Below, one piece after another: positions 25,222-33,997 of a DNA stretch of 35,097 nt. How positions within the stretch are numbered: position 1 is the first letter of the stretch; each line of letters opens with the position of its first letter. The notes under the pieces are model-generated. The model had not been told where the DNA came from. It did not search any database and saw only the letters and a list, made by a program, of their open reading frames with translations. Where the stretch lies: the NCBI GenBank assembly GCA_018701175.1, contig JABIWF010000076.1:1-35097 (forward strand), written 5' to 3'. Made by a program: the position numbers and the translations under genes. Source of the stretch: Methanobacteriota archaeon. GTDB taxonomy: Archaea > Thermoplasmatota > Poseidoniia > Poseidoniales > Poseidoniaceae.

Positions 25222-25817
25222 TCTGAGAGCAGAGATTGCAAGCCGAGTTCATGCCGCCCGACATCGACAACAACGTCTTTGCCAGGCAAGAGGAGTAATT
25301 TATCTTCAGCGTCGAGAGCGAACACTCCAATTCCTGCTTCATTGCCCATTTGCTGCAATTCTCTGCGGCATACGTTTTGATGTGTATCCATGTGAACCAT
25401 TGGTCGCAGGTCAACAATTACCGAATCACCCTGTTGGACTCTTTTCGCCATCTCTCGGGTTGGAATGCGGTTCATCGAGTCTGGTGCTACATACCGCAAG
25501 GCGCGCCGAGGTATGGCGTTACGTAGACGTGTATGGGCGCCAAGGTCATGAAACGGTTCACCTTCTGCAGTGACGGGTCCCTTCCAATTTGGAGGTGGTA
25601 TTTTCATACTCATTTCAATGGCTGGAGTATCTTCAACACGGTTTTTCAACTGAGTCGGTGAAGGCGCAGCAGGTTGCTTAGTAATGCTCGTTTGAGGTCT
25701 TTTTTGCAACGGTGCAGCCATTGGGGTAGATGCAGCAGGAGTTTGCAGTGCAGGCTTCGTTTCAGCAGATGGACCGTCGGGGTTTGGTAGTCCAAAGAAT
25801 TGCCATAAACTTGCCAT
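25218..25817 (-). CDS. SepF-like cell-division protein
   Basis: The 199-residue protein has three parts. The first ten residues (MASLWQFFGL) look like a short amphipathic membrane-targeting helix. Residues about 12-95 are a Pro/Ala/Thr-rich linker. Residues about 105-190 form a SepF-like domain: an N-terminal P..MNRI segment, then QQGDSVIVDLRPMVHMDTHQ, and GIGVFALDAEDKLLLLPGKD. Archaeal SepF anchors FtsZ to the membrane, with this same order of membrane-binding helix, linker and globular core. The core match is by pattern, not by alignment, so the call is moderate. It is 12 bases downstream of a giant surface protein gene, so it may share that transcript, and its end overlaps maf. Confidence 0.6.
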   Translation of the reverse strand: MASLWQFFGLPNPDGPSAETKPALQTPAASTPMAAPLQKRPQTSITKQPAAPSPTQLKNRVEDTPAIEMSMKIPPPNWKGPVTAEGEPFHDLGAHTRLRNAIPRRALRYVAPDSMNRIPTREMAKRVQQGDSVIVDLRPMVHMDTHQNVCRRELQQMGNEAGIGVFALDAEDKLLLLPGKDVVVDVGRHELGLQSLLSD

Positions 25818-25829
25818 ACACTTTCACAC

Positions 25830-28800
25830 TCACAGGTCGAGATCATCAAGGAATCCGGACATATCTGTGCTTGCAGAAGTGCTTGGGGTATTGGTAGTTG
25901 TCGGCTGAGCAGATGCCGGCTGGCCCATTTGTGCAGACAGATACTGTTCACCATAATGTTGCCATTGTTCCATTGTCCAGCCTTGCGGTAATCCACTGGA
26001 AGGTAGCGGTGGACCTGCTTGTGGAGCAGGTGCCGCAACGGGTTCTACGGGTTGTTGAGCGACTGGTTCTGAAAGAGCAGACAGTGCTGCTAGAGCGTCG
26101 TTGGCTTGTTGCGTTGGTGCTGGGTTGTAGGCTGCATAAGGGTCGGCTGCAGGCTGCGCATAGGGGTCGGCTGCAGGCTGCGCATAAGGATCGGCTGTCG
26201 GCTGTGCCGCATACATGTCGGTTTGTGCAGGTGCTTCAGCAGCGTAACTCGGCTGTTGGGTGGCATAGTCCAGTTGTGTTGCAAGACCCGGCGGCTCCAT
26301 TGTCGGTACGGCAGTAAATGCGGAATACTTGTCTTCAACTGCTTCGGGTTTCGAACGGGTGATGAGCAAGAATGCTGCCAACACCACGACGATGAACGCA
26401 AGGATACCGATGATTGCAGTGGGTACAGAACCAATCGCTTCACTGACGGTTTCAATGAATCCGTCTGCAGGTTGTTCTGTAACCGTGAGCGTAATGCTCG
26501 AAGATGATGTTTCTCCGTCGTCATCGGTGACGGTTAGTGTGAATGTCCACTGGCCTGGCTCAAGATTTGTTAGCGTGTATTCCATACCACTGTAATCAAT
26601 TTCACCGGTCATTTGGCCATCAAGGTCACTGTCGATTAAATCACTGTCCCAGTCGTATTGGAGAATGAGTTTGTCGCTCGTAGTTTCACGAGATGTTACA
26701 CCTGAAAGCGTTATGTTGTCACCCTCCATCAGTTCAAACACGTTTGATGAATTGGTAATCGTGGCAGATGGGGCAAGGTTCTGAACGCTTACATTCACTG
26801 ATGTTAGTGCTTTAGCACCGTCATCATCAGTTACAGTTGCCGTGATTTGGCGTATACCTCGAGTTGCCCAAGACATGGTCATCTCAGTACCTTGCGCTTC
26901 ACAATCATTGACCATGTTTCCGTCGCTATCACTGTCGATCGTCGAATCTGTATCCCAGCAAACTTCCAATGAATCAAGGTCAGATGCTGTATCACTTACC
27001 TCGACACTGAGCGTGAGGTTATCGTCCTCGAATATTGGAATACTTGAGCCTAGCCCAGAGATGGTCGGCGCTACGTTGTTCACTTTGACCATAGCAGTTC
27101 GTACATCCGACCGTGCGCCATCGTTGTCGTAAGCTGATACCTGAATGGTATGCACGCCTGAAAGAGGCCATGAGACGGTTGCTGCGGACGATGGTCCCTT
27201 GGTGACTTCGCTCCAATTCTCAATTAAATCGGATGGAATCCATTCAATGTTTAAATCGTCACGGTCAGAGAGCGTATCGCTTCCAACGATTCTCAGTAGT
27301 GCAACTTCGTCTTCATTGAGCTCCCACATCCCTGCGGAATCTGGCGTCATGTTCATTCCACCGAGGTAGAGTTCGGGGTAGGCCAGTGTTGGGGCAATGT
27401 TGAGGACATCCAGCGTGCTGTTGACGGTTGTTGTCGCTCCGTCATCGTCGGTTGCTACTGCAGTAATGAGGACCGGTCCTTCACCCATTGGAGTGAAGGT
27501 GCATGTTGGCTGAGTCAGCCCTTCTTGGCAGTTGAGATTTGGCCATGAGACCGTAACTTGTTGTCCAGACGGAGAGATGCTGTCAATGTCTCCACTGTCG
27601 GTGGCATCAATGGTGATTTGGGTTTCGACATCGATGCTGTCGAGCATGCTGAGGTTGAGGTACGGTGCACGGTTGAGTACGGTTACGTTCGTTTCAATGA
27701 TGTCTTCGTCGAGTTCTTCATCGAAAACGATGACTTTGACCATCCAATCACCGTCATCGGTCCAGTTCCAGTGAGTAACGCAGTTTGGTGCTTCAAGTAC
27801 TTCAAACAAGCCAGGCTTTGACTCCAATTCAAATCGACAACTAACGCTGCCTCCATCCTCGTCAAAACTTCCAGTTGCATCGAGGGTAATGTTGTCAAAA
27901 GTATATTCGCCTTCATCATAGGTAAACGATGCTGTTGGAGCGCGACCAATGAAAATGTCTACACTCGCATCATTGTTTGACCGATTCGCATCTTCAGTGA
28001 CCAGTTCATCTGGGTCGACTGTAAACGATAGAGATTGGTTTCCAATTGCTGCATCCGCGGGTACAGTCCAGTTTACTGTTATACGTTGTTCGCTGTACGA
28101 AGGAATTGCTGGAACAGATTCACGTATGTTCGTTCCATCTGGTGTGATGACTTCGATTTCTGTCGCAGGAGAACTAAGTACCCCTCGGTTTTGTGCAGGA
28201 ATAGAAAACGTAAGTACATCTCCTGGAAGAGCCGCATATCCAATGGCTTGGTTCAGAGTGACAGTATCAGTTCCTCGTGTACGAGTGACAATTATTGAAT
28301 CGGATTGTGCCACCAAGTCGATGGCAACCACATTGAGGTCGATGACAACGGTAGTTGCGCCGATTATTTTGTTTACAGGATCCCAAACGATGACTCCGTT
28401 GCTTGAATAATCATCGCTGGACGGCGTTGTATCCATTCCACCGGATACATTCAGTGTGTAATTTACAATTCCAGATCCATCAGTCATAGGATTGGCAAGA
28501 AGATTTGTGGATTCATAACGCACTTGCATGTTTGTATTTGCTTGGGGGACAGCTCCAGGAGACGTCTCATAGGTTGCGGTAAGCATTTGCTCAGAATCAG
28601 GTAATGTGGCAAGGAATTGCAAATCAATATCTACGGCCAAATTCCGTGTACCGGGTGTTGAGGTTTCGGTAAAACCGTAGGAATCTGCAGGGTTGTATGT
28701 TTTTAATAACCAATCGATTGTAAATCCAGCAGCATTTGAAACCCTCATCCAAGAGTTGTATCGAACGGCGGGGCAATACCAGTTGTATCCTTGGGCAACG

Positions 28801-29603
28801 CCAGTTTCGTTCCATTCGTTAATTTTGAAAGAATCATCACATCCCGTATATTGAATGTTATTTGTTCCGTCTGTTGGCACACCCTCGGCAGTAATCTGCC
28901 AACTGTTGTTTTCGGGACCGGCAGTGTCAAATGTGTCCGGATCAAAGTAATCCGAAGTGCCGCTCACTGTTGTGGAAGAGAAGAATGGCATGTACCACTG
29001 GTCTCCAACATGGAGTGGGAAATCATACTTTTCTTTTGCCGGAGAGTAACTTGTATCGAAAGTAATGACTCCAATATTCTGGGTGAGGAACCCTGCAGGG
29101 AATCCAAATATACATGGGACGAATTTGACATCGAGGGTGAATTTCGAATTGATGACTCCGAGGTCTCGAACACGAATTAAATCATCTCCACTGTAATCAA
29201 TATCCAGCCTGCCTGTAGTTCCATCAAGACTCGCTCCACATGGGTCGCTGTTTGTTGAACTTGAGAATTGACCTTCAATCAACAACTGATACGCCAAATT
29301 CTGTGTTCCGCTCGTAGAGATGAAGAGCGTATTGTTCAACGTGTAGGTTGTGTCACCAGTAAGTGTGTTCAATGATGCGGAAACATTAGCTTGTGCAATC
29401 AGTTGAGCGACATCAAACTTGGTTTCATAGACCCACTCATCGCCAATACGCCAGGTAGGTACATCGATGTCTTTGTCCCATCCTTCAGCATGCTGAATGT
29501 TTTGCTCTGAAAGTTCCAGAGCTTGGTACGTTACCATGCTGGATAATGGTGCAGCAAACATAAGAAATATCAATCCAATGACTACTGGGCCTATTCGATT
29601 CAT
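25830..29603 (-). CDS. Giant PKD/Ig-domain surface protein, membrane anchored, paralogue A
   Basis: The 1257-residue protein starts MNRIGPVVIGLIFLMFAAPL, a signal peptide. A conserved N-terminal domain (DVPTWRIGDEWVYETKFD) follows. Then come CARDB-like and PKD/Ig-like repeats (for example FDEDGGSVSCRFELES, TAVATDDDGATTTVNS, VTDDDGAKALTSVNV, VTDDDGETSSSSITL). A membrane span near the C-terminus (AIIGILAFIVVVLAAFLLITRSK) leads to a cytoplasmic tail with Tyr/Ala/Gln/Pro repeats (ADPYAQPA), the motif GLPQGWTMEQWQHYGEQYL, and an acidic end (FLDDLDL). The function is structural or adhesive by family; the ligand is unknown. The start at 29603 was chosen over a TTG/GTG-extended frame to 29714 because of the signal peptide and GGAG at 29608-29611. 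It is a tandem paralogue of the next gene upstream. Confidence 0.85.
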   Translation of the reverse strand: MNRIGPVVIGLIFLMFAAPLSSMVTYQALELSEQNIQHAEGWDKDIDVPTWRIGDEWVYETKFDVAQLIAQANVSASLNTLTGDTTYTLNNTLFISTSGTQNLAYQLLIEGQFSSSTNSDPCGASLDGTTGRLDIDYSGDDLIRVRDLGVINSKFTLDVKFVPCIFGFPAGFLTQNIGVITFDTSYSPAKEKYDFPLHVGDQWYMPFFSSTTVSGTSDYFDPDTFDTAGPENNSWQITAEGVPTDGTNNIQYTGCDDSFKINEWNETGVAQGYNWYCPAVRYNSWMRVSNAAGFTIDWLLKTYNPADSYGFTETSTPGTRNLAVDIDLQFLATLPDSEQMLTATYETSPGAVPQANTNMQVRYESTNLLANPMTDGSGIVNYTLNVSGGMDTTPSSDDYSSNGVIVWDPVNKIIGATTVVIDLNVVAIDLVAQSDSIIVTRTRGTDTVTLNQAIGYAALPGDVLTFSIPAQNRGVLSSPATEIEVITPDGTNIRESVPAIPSYSEQRITVNWTVPADAAIGNQSLSFTVDPDELVTEDANRSNNDASVDIFIGRAPTASFTYDEGEYTFDNITLDATGSFDEDGGSVSCRFELESKPGLFEVLEAPNCVTHWNWTDDGDWMVKVIVFDEELDEDIIETNVTVLNRAPYLNLSMLDSIDVETQITIDATDSGDIDSISPSGQQVTVSWPNLNCQEGLTQPTCTFTPMGEGPVLITAVATDDDGATTTVNSTLDVLNIAPTLAYPELYLGGMNMTPDSAGMWELNEDEVALLRIVGSDTLSDRDDLNIEWIPSDLIENWSEVTKGPSSAATVSWPLSGVHTIQVSAYDNDGARSDVRTAMVKVNNVAPTISGLGSSIPIFEDDNLTLSVEVSDTASDLDSLEVCWDTDSTIDSDSDGNMVNDCEAQGTEMTMSWATRGIRQITATVTDDDGAKALTSVNVSVQNLAPSATITNSSNVFELMEGDNITLSGVTSRETTSDKLILQYDWDSDLIDSDLDGQMTGEIDYSGMEYTLTNLEPGQWTFTLTVTDDDGETSSSSITLTVTEQPADGFIETVSEAIGSVPTAIIGILAFIVVVLAAFLLITRSKPEAVEDKYSAFTAVPTMEPPGLATQLDYATQQPSYAAEAPAQTDMYAAQPTADPYAQPAADPYAQPAADPYAAYNPAPTQQANDALAALSALSEPVAQQPVEPVAAPAPQAGPPLPSSGLPQGWTMEQWQHYGEQYLSAQMGQPASAQPTTTNTPSTSASTDMSGFLDDLDL
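26132..26203 (-). repeat. Three tandem 24-bp repeats encoding AQPAADPY-type units
   Basis: Three consecutive 24-base units (26132-26155, 26156-26179, 26180-26203) differ at only a few positions and encode Tyr/Ala/Gln/Pro octapeptides in the cytoplasmic tail of surface protein A. Such in-frame repeats can change copy number by slippage. Confidence 0.75.
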
Positions 29604-29645
29604 AGTACTCCGAAAGCGTTCTCCTACTTGAGAGGCTTGATTCTC

Positions 29646-29660
29646 CGTCCCGTAGGGACG
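29646..29660. repeat. Short hairpin between the tandem surface-protein genes
   Basis: CGTCCC and GGGACG form a 6-base-pair stem around GTA just after the stop of surface protein B (29663-29665). It lies in the 59-base spacer before the start of surface protein A. It may be a weak mRNA processing or 3'-end structure; there is no T-run. Confidence 0.3.
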
Positions 29661-29662
29661 AT

Positions 29663-32600
29663 TCAAGGATGAGATGCTTGCGCATCGAGATATTGTTGCC
29701 CGTAATGTGACCATTGTTCCTCAGTCCATCCTTCGGGCAACCCGGTTTCTGGAATCGGTGGGCCTTGTTCGATGAGCGGCACGGTGACCGGTTCTTCTGT
29801 TACAGGAAGGGTTGGTATTGGATCGTTGATTTGAACAATCTCTTCACCGGTTGAAAACATTTGAGTTGAAGGGGGAGTTGCTGGTCGTCGAGATTGCACT
29901 TGGTCGAGAAGTGCCTGAGTTTCAAATTCACGCTCAGTAGGGTCTTCACCAGTGATTTCTGCATTTTGCCATGGGTCGTCCGATTCCTTCTTTTTCCTTC
30001 GGCGTGTCAAGAGTGCCAAAACGAACAATGCTGAAAGCAGTAAGCCAAGTTGAGCAAGAGGATTTGCGTCTTCGCCGATGAATGCGGCACTCACTTGTTC
30101 AATTGATGTTCGCTCAGGTGGTGCAACAACGATCGACATGGTGGATTGCCCCGGACGTTCCGGGTTTTCATCCCACGCCATGGCTTTCACACGAACAGTG
30201 CCCGAATCTCGGAAGGTATGGGTCACTGAAGAGCCGATCAAATCCGCATCGTTGTCTTTGATGCCGTCGCCGTTGCTGTCAACGGTGATGTCCAAATCCC
30301 ACACAATGGTAAGACCGGCAAGGTCATTCAGTGAGTCGATGGTTCGATCTGCACTCAGATAACATTCTCGGTATGCAACGCATTCTGTATTTTGCAATCT
30401 CACTATTGGAGGCATGTTCAACACTTCGATGACAAGCACTTCGTTGGATTGTGCTCCGTCATCATCTGTAACGTGGTAGATGATGGTATGAGAACCGCTT
30501 CTGTTCCATGCATAGGTCAAGATATCTCCATTGATGTCGCAATCATCGTCAGCGCCTCCGATGTCATCGCTGTCGATACCTGGGTCGATGTCCCAACATT
30601 TGACAAGAGAATCAATGTCGCTTGCTGTATCGGTAGAGTTGCCTTCAATCGTTATTGATTGCCCTTCAGCAATCGGGAGCAAGGACACCAACGGTTGAAT
30701 CACTGGGGGGACATTTCGAATGTTAATCCAGCGTTCCTCAATCGTACTTGCCTCTCCGTCGTTATCACGAACTTCCAAGCGGATTGTGTGGAGTCCCGCA
30801 GTGTTCCATTGCATTGGGAACGTCGAAGTTCGTCCGCTGAACGTATACATCAACGACGGTTGCTCACCGTCAGGCCACCATGTATGCGTCAGAGATTCCA
30901 AATCATCAACTGAATCGAGTGCTTGCCCTTTGACAACAATGGTTTCATCTTCATCTAAGTGCCAGATTTGCTGTTCATCACTTTCGAGGAATTGGTTGTT
31001 TTTCTGCAATGCAATGGAAGTTCCGTGAGGCGCTATGTTTGAGAATAGGATTTCAATAGTGGCAGGTGTTATTGCGTTGTCATCATCAGTGGCTACGGCA
31101 GTAAATGTGTGCAAGCCTTCTGTTGGAGCAGTCGTGGTACAAACTCGAGTGTAATATCCTTCGTTACAAAGGGTATCTGGCCAATGGACATCGACGGCTC
31201 CTGGCCACACATCTTCCGAATCGGAATCGTTGGCAAAGGCATAGAGAGTAATCGGGTGTTCTACTTTCACCTCAGTTCTCGAACTGAGGATTTGAATTTC
31301 TGGATTTCTATTGGCGATGAGGACATTCATGATTGCCGTTTGTTCATCTTTTTCTTCATCAATGACAGTGATTTCTACGGGATAATTACCATCGTCAGTC
31401 CATGTCCAATTGACTGCACAAGAGGCGGAAGGGACGGTTTCCCATGCCCAATTCCTTGAACCATCATCGAAGGGGATTTTGAATTCGCAGAACACAACAC
31501 CTCCGTCCTCGTCAAAACTTTCACCGGCTGAGAGTTGAAGTTCCTCCAATGTCATTGCGTTTGGGTCGCTGAACACTGGCGTTGGCAGTCGGCCAACAAA
31601 CATGGAGATGAATGCTTGGTTATTGGTCGAGTTCGCATCTGCACTGTTGATACCACTCGGGTCAGCTTGCCATGATACTGGTACAATTCCAATCGCTTGC
31701 TCGCTGGGGACCGTCCAAGTGAAATTCACTTTGTGAGCCTCATAGGTGGCCAATGAAGGGAGTGGATGGGATGAGGTCTGTCCATCTGGCTGTGTTATGG
31801 ACATCGTCGTCGGAGTGCTGGAAGAAAGTCCTCTGTTTTGGACAGCGACTTCGATAAGCAATTCATCACCCGGCAATATATTCCAACCTGAAAGGGAATT
31901 CAATTCAGTACGTACTCCACTTCGATTTCGCAGAACTTTGCCAAAATCCTCACTTGCAATCAAATCGAGTCCAATCAGGTATTCATCAAGTGTAATTGTG
32001 GTCGAGCCAACAGCAGTTCCAAACGATGAAGTTGCACTTGGTTGAATTCTTGCGACGATACCGTGGCTCGCCCAATCAAATGCTGACTCTGAAGCATCTT
32101 TTTTATCGCCCATGTCCATTTCGAAAAATGCACTTCCATTGCTTTCAGTAGTTGCTAATTGCACGAGGCCTGTTGCTTCATGATGAACCTCAACAGGTAT
32201 TCCGTTCGTAGTTGAAAAGCAGCTTGCTGATGCATTTACCCAAACGCCGATGGGAGTGTTGAGTGCGGTGATTTCGCTTTCCAGTTCGACCATCAAGCAT
32301 TCGTCCCGAGTTCCAGGATTGTTGTACTGATCAACTCCCGTAGAATCAAGTGGGATGTATTGTTTAAGTCGGAAATCAATGACAAGACCAATATCATCTT
32401 CAGTGTGTAACCAAGCAAAGTTTCTCGCTTCAGGGCAATACCAACGGTAACCACTTGCCTCCCCATCGCTGTTCACTGAGGTCAGTTCGTAGGAAGCGTT
32501 GCATCCGCCGTACCCGATGGTTTGCCCATAGTCGTTACGAGGTCTTCCTGTATTGGTGACTTCCCAAGTAGTGCTGTTGGTGCCGCTTGTCGGAACTGGA

Positions 32601-33244
32601 AACGGTGTAATGTAATCGCTTGAGCCGGACCAAGCAGTCGATGCAGTCGTGGTTGTAGTCCATTGTTCATTTGCTCGAATTGGGAAATCATAGATTTCGT
32701 TTACTGGACTGTACGTGTTGGTAATGGTAATGTCCCCAAGAACTTGGGCGAGGCTTGAAAGTCCGTAAGGGACGAACCGAATGTACAATTCCAAATCACT
32801 ACGCATGGACGATAGATCGCTTACTCTGAGGTATTCAGTTTGCTTGAATGTGATAAATACGTTTCCAGTGTATCCCTCAAGTGATACCCCCGACTTGTCA
32901 TAGTTTGCGGAAGTCTGTAGGGTATACGCCAAGACAGATATGTTGTCAACAGATCGCTCTGTAATGGCCATTACCTGAACGGTGGTATCGCCGTAAATCT
33001 CACCTACAGTTGCTTGAACTCCAGAATCGGTAACCAGTTTTGTTGGGTCAAAGGTTCCTGAATATATCCACTTGTCACCAACTTTCCATGTCGGTACATC
33101 ACTTACTCCAGGGTTTTCAGATGAAAACTGGGGTGACTCGGCCTTGTCCAACAACGGTTGCGATAGCATTGGTTGAGTTGTTGCTAAGCACAGCAATGCC
33201 ACAAGCATCAAAGGAGATGCCAGGCGGAGCGACCGTGTGCCCAT
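29663..33244 (-). CDS. Giant PKD/Ig-domain surface protein, membrane anchored, paralogue B
   Basis: This 1193-residue protein begins MGTRSLRLASPLMLVALLCL, a signal peptide. It shares the N-terminal domain with paralogue A (DVPTWKVGDKWIYSGTFD), as well as CARDB-like (QNRGLSSSTPTTMSI) and PKD/Ig-like modules (FDEDGGVVFCEFKI, VTDDDGAQSNEVLVI) and DSDxDG-type acidic loops that may bind Ca2+. A membrane span (LGLLLSALFVLALLTRRRKKK) leads to a cytoplasmic tail ending GLPEGWTEEQWSHYGQQYL near the C-terminus. The order of domains is the same in both proteins, consistent with tandem duplication followed by divergence. The ATG at 33244 was chosen because it gives a clean signal peptide; TTG codons at 33256 and 33262 would add 4 or 6 residues. 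Stated role: surface structure or binding; specific function unknown. Confidence 0.85.
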   Translation of the reverse strand: MGTRSLRLASPLMLVALLCLATTQPMLSQPLLDKAESPQFSSENPGVSDVPTWKVGDKWIYSGTFDPTKLVTDSGVQATVGEIYGDTTVQVMAITERSVDNISVLAYTLQTSANYDKSGVSLEGYTGNVFITFKQTEYLRVSDLSSMRSDLELYIRFVPYGLSSLAQVLGDITITNTYSPVNEIYDFPIRANEQWTTTTTASTAWSGSSDYITPFPVPTSGTNSTTWEVTNTGRPRNDYGQTIGYGGCNASYELTSVNSDGEASGYRWYCPEARNFAWLHTEDDIGLVIDFRLKQYIPLDSTGVDQYNNPGTRDECLMVELESEITALNTPIGVWVNASASCFSTTNGIPVEVHHEATGLVQLATTESNGSAFFEMDMGDKKDASESAFDWASHGIVARIQPSATSSFGTAVGSTTITLDEYLIGLDLIASEDFGKVLRNRSGVRTELNSLSGWNILPGDELLIEVAVQNRGLSSSTPTTMSITQPDGQTSSHPLPSLATYEAHKVNFTWTVPSEQAIGIVPVSWQADPSGINSADANSTNNQAFISMFVGRLPTPVFSDPNAMTLEELQLSAGESFDEDGGVVFCEFKIPFDDGSRNWAWETVPSASCAVNWTWTDDGNYPVEITVIDEEKDEQTAIMNVLIANRNPEIQILSSRTEVKVEHPITLYAFANDSDSEDVWPGAVDVHWPDTLCNEGYYTRVCTTTAPTEGLHTFTAVATDDDNAITPATIEILFSNIAPHGTSIALQKNNQFLESDEQQIWHLDEDETIVVKGQALDSVDDLESLTHTWWPDGEQPSLMYTFSGRTSTFPMQWNTAGLHTIRLEVRDNDGEASTIEERWINIRNVPPVIQPLVSLLPIAEGQSITIEGNSTDTASDIDSLVKCWDIDPGIDSDDIGGADDDCDINGDILTYAWNRSGSHTIIYHVTDDDGAQSNEVLVIEVLNMPPIVRLQNTECVAYRECYLSADRTIDSLNDLAGLTIVWDLDITVDSNGDGIKDNDADLIGSSVTHTFRDSGTVRVKAMAWDENPERPGQSTMSIVVAPPERTSIEQVSAAFIGEDANPLAQLGLLLSALFVLALLTRRRKKKESDDPWQNAEITGEDPTEREFETQALLDQVQSRRPATPPSTQMFSTGEEIVQINDPIPTLPVTEEPVTVPLIEQGPPIPETGLPEGWTEEQWSHYGQQYLDAQASHP

Positions 33245-33299
33245 GTTGGGCCACAATCGCAATAGGACATCAAGACTTCTCTCAAACTCTTAGGCGAAC

Positions 33300-33914
33300 T
33301 CAGAGAAGGTCAGCCAATTCGTCCTTGATAATTTCAACGGCTTCGAGGATTTCGTCCTTGTGACGTGCACCGGTGATAACCATTTTTCCGCTGCCGAAAA
33401 TCAAGCAGACAACCTTCGGATAGTCAAGTCGGTAAATCAAGCCTGGGAATTGTTCTGGTTCGTACTCGACCTTATCGAAGGGCAAGTGGAAGGTGAGGTT
33501 GTTGAGGTTGAGTTTACGAGGGACTCCGGCGAGTGGTTCGTTGGTAAACTTGTCGTTTCCATCGTAGTCTTCTGGGTAGTGAAGTGCATAGGTTGCAACC
33601 ATGTTTTGAACTTCAATTTCGACTTGGTCCAAGTCCCAAGTTTCAATTCCAGCATCACGGAGGTCTGCAATCATTCTTTCGATTCCAGTTTCGATGTTTG
33701 CTTCGTCTTTACCACCGGTACAAACTGCACGACCGGATCGGAACATGAGGATTGCAAGTTTAGGATCGGTGACACGGTAAACGACACCAGGGAATTGCTC
33801 TGGCTCGTATTCACAATTGAGCTGGATCGCAATATCCGGCAAATCGAGTTCTTCAGCGACACGGGTACTCGCTACAACATTCACTACAGTTAGACGTTCT
33901 TCATCGGTTGTCAT
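33300..33914 (-). CDS. tbp: TATA-binding protein (TBP)
   Basis: The 204-residue protein consists of the two direct repeats of the TBP saddle. Repeat 1 has YEPEQFPGVVYRVTDPK with FRSGRAVCTGGK, and repeat 2 has YEPEQFPGLIYRLDYPK with FGSGKMVITGAR. It binds the TATA box and recruits TFB and RNA polymerase. The N-terminus (MTTDEERLTVVNVVAS) fits other archaeal TBPs. The frame is open to 34037, but the ATG at 33914 is chosen because the extension overlaps mevalonate kinase, has no homology, and a strong TATA box lies about 27 bases upstream of 33914. That spacing indicates a leaderless transcript. Confidence 0.97.
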   Translation of the reverse strand: MTTDEERLTVVNVVASTRVAEELDLPDIAIQLNCEYEPEQFPGVVYRVTDPKLAILMFRSGRAVCTGGKDEANIETGIERMIADLRDAGIETWDLDQVEIEVQNMVATYALHYPEDYDGNDKFTNEPLAGVPRKLNLNNLTFHLPFDKVEYEPEQFPGLIYRLDYPKVVCLIFGSGKMVITGARHKDEILEAVEIIKDELADLL

Positions 33915-33935
33915 GATAGGCCCATATATAACGAC

Positions 33936-33945
33936 TATATAAAAA
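33936..33945 (-). promoter_or_regulatory. TATA box of the tbp gene
   Basis: The minus strand reads TTTTTATATA, centred about 27 bases upstream of the tbp ATG, the position expected for a leaderless archaeal transcript. A second TATA-like block (TTATATATGGG, about 33921-33931) lies close to the start of transcription. The spacer 33915-33997 holds nothing else that I can recognise. Confidence 0.7.
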
Positions 33946-33997
33946 GAAGGCAGGCACCTTACCGCATTCTTGCAGCAAAAAGAGCCTACTGCGACGG

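Noticed and set aside
29604-29714. Extended start of surface protein A
   Set aside because: The extension overlaps the end of surface protein B and precedes an otherwise perfect signal peptide with GGAG upstream of the ATG at 29603.
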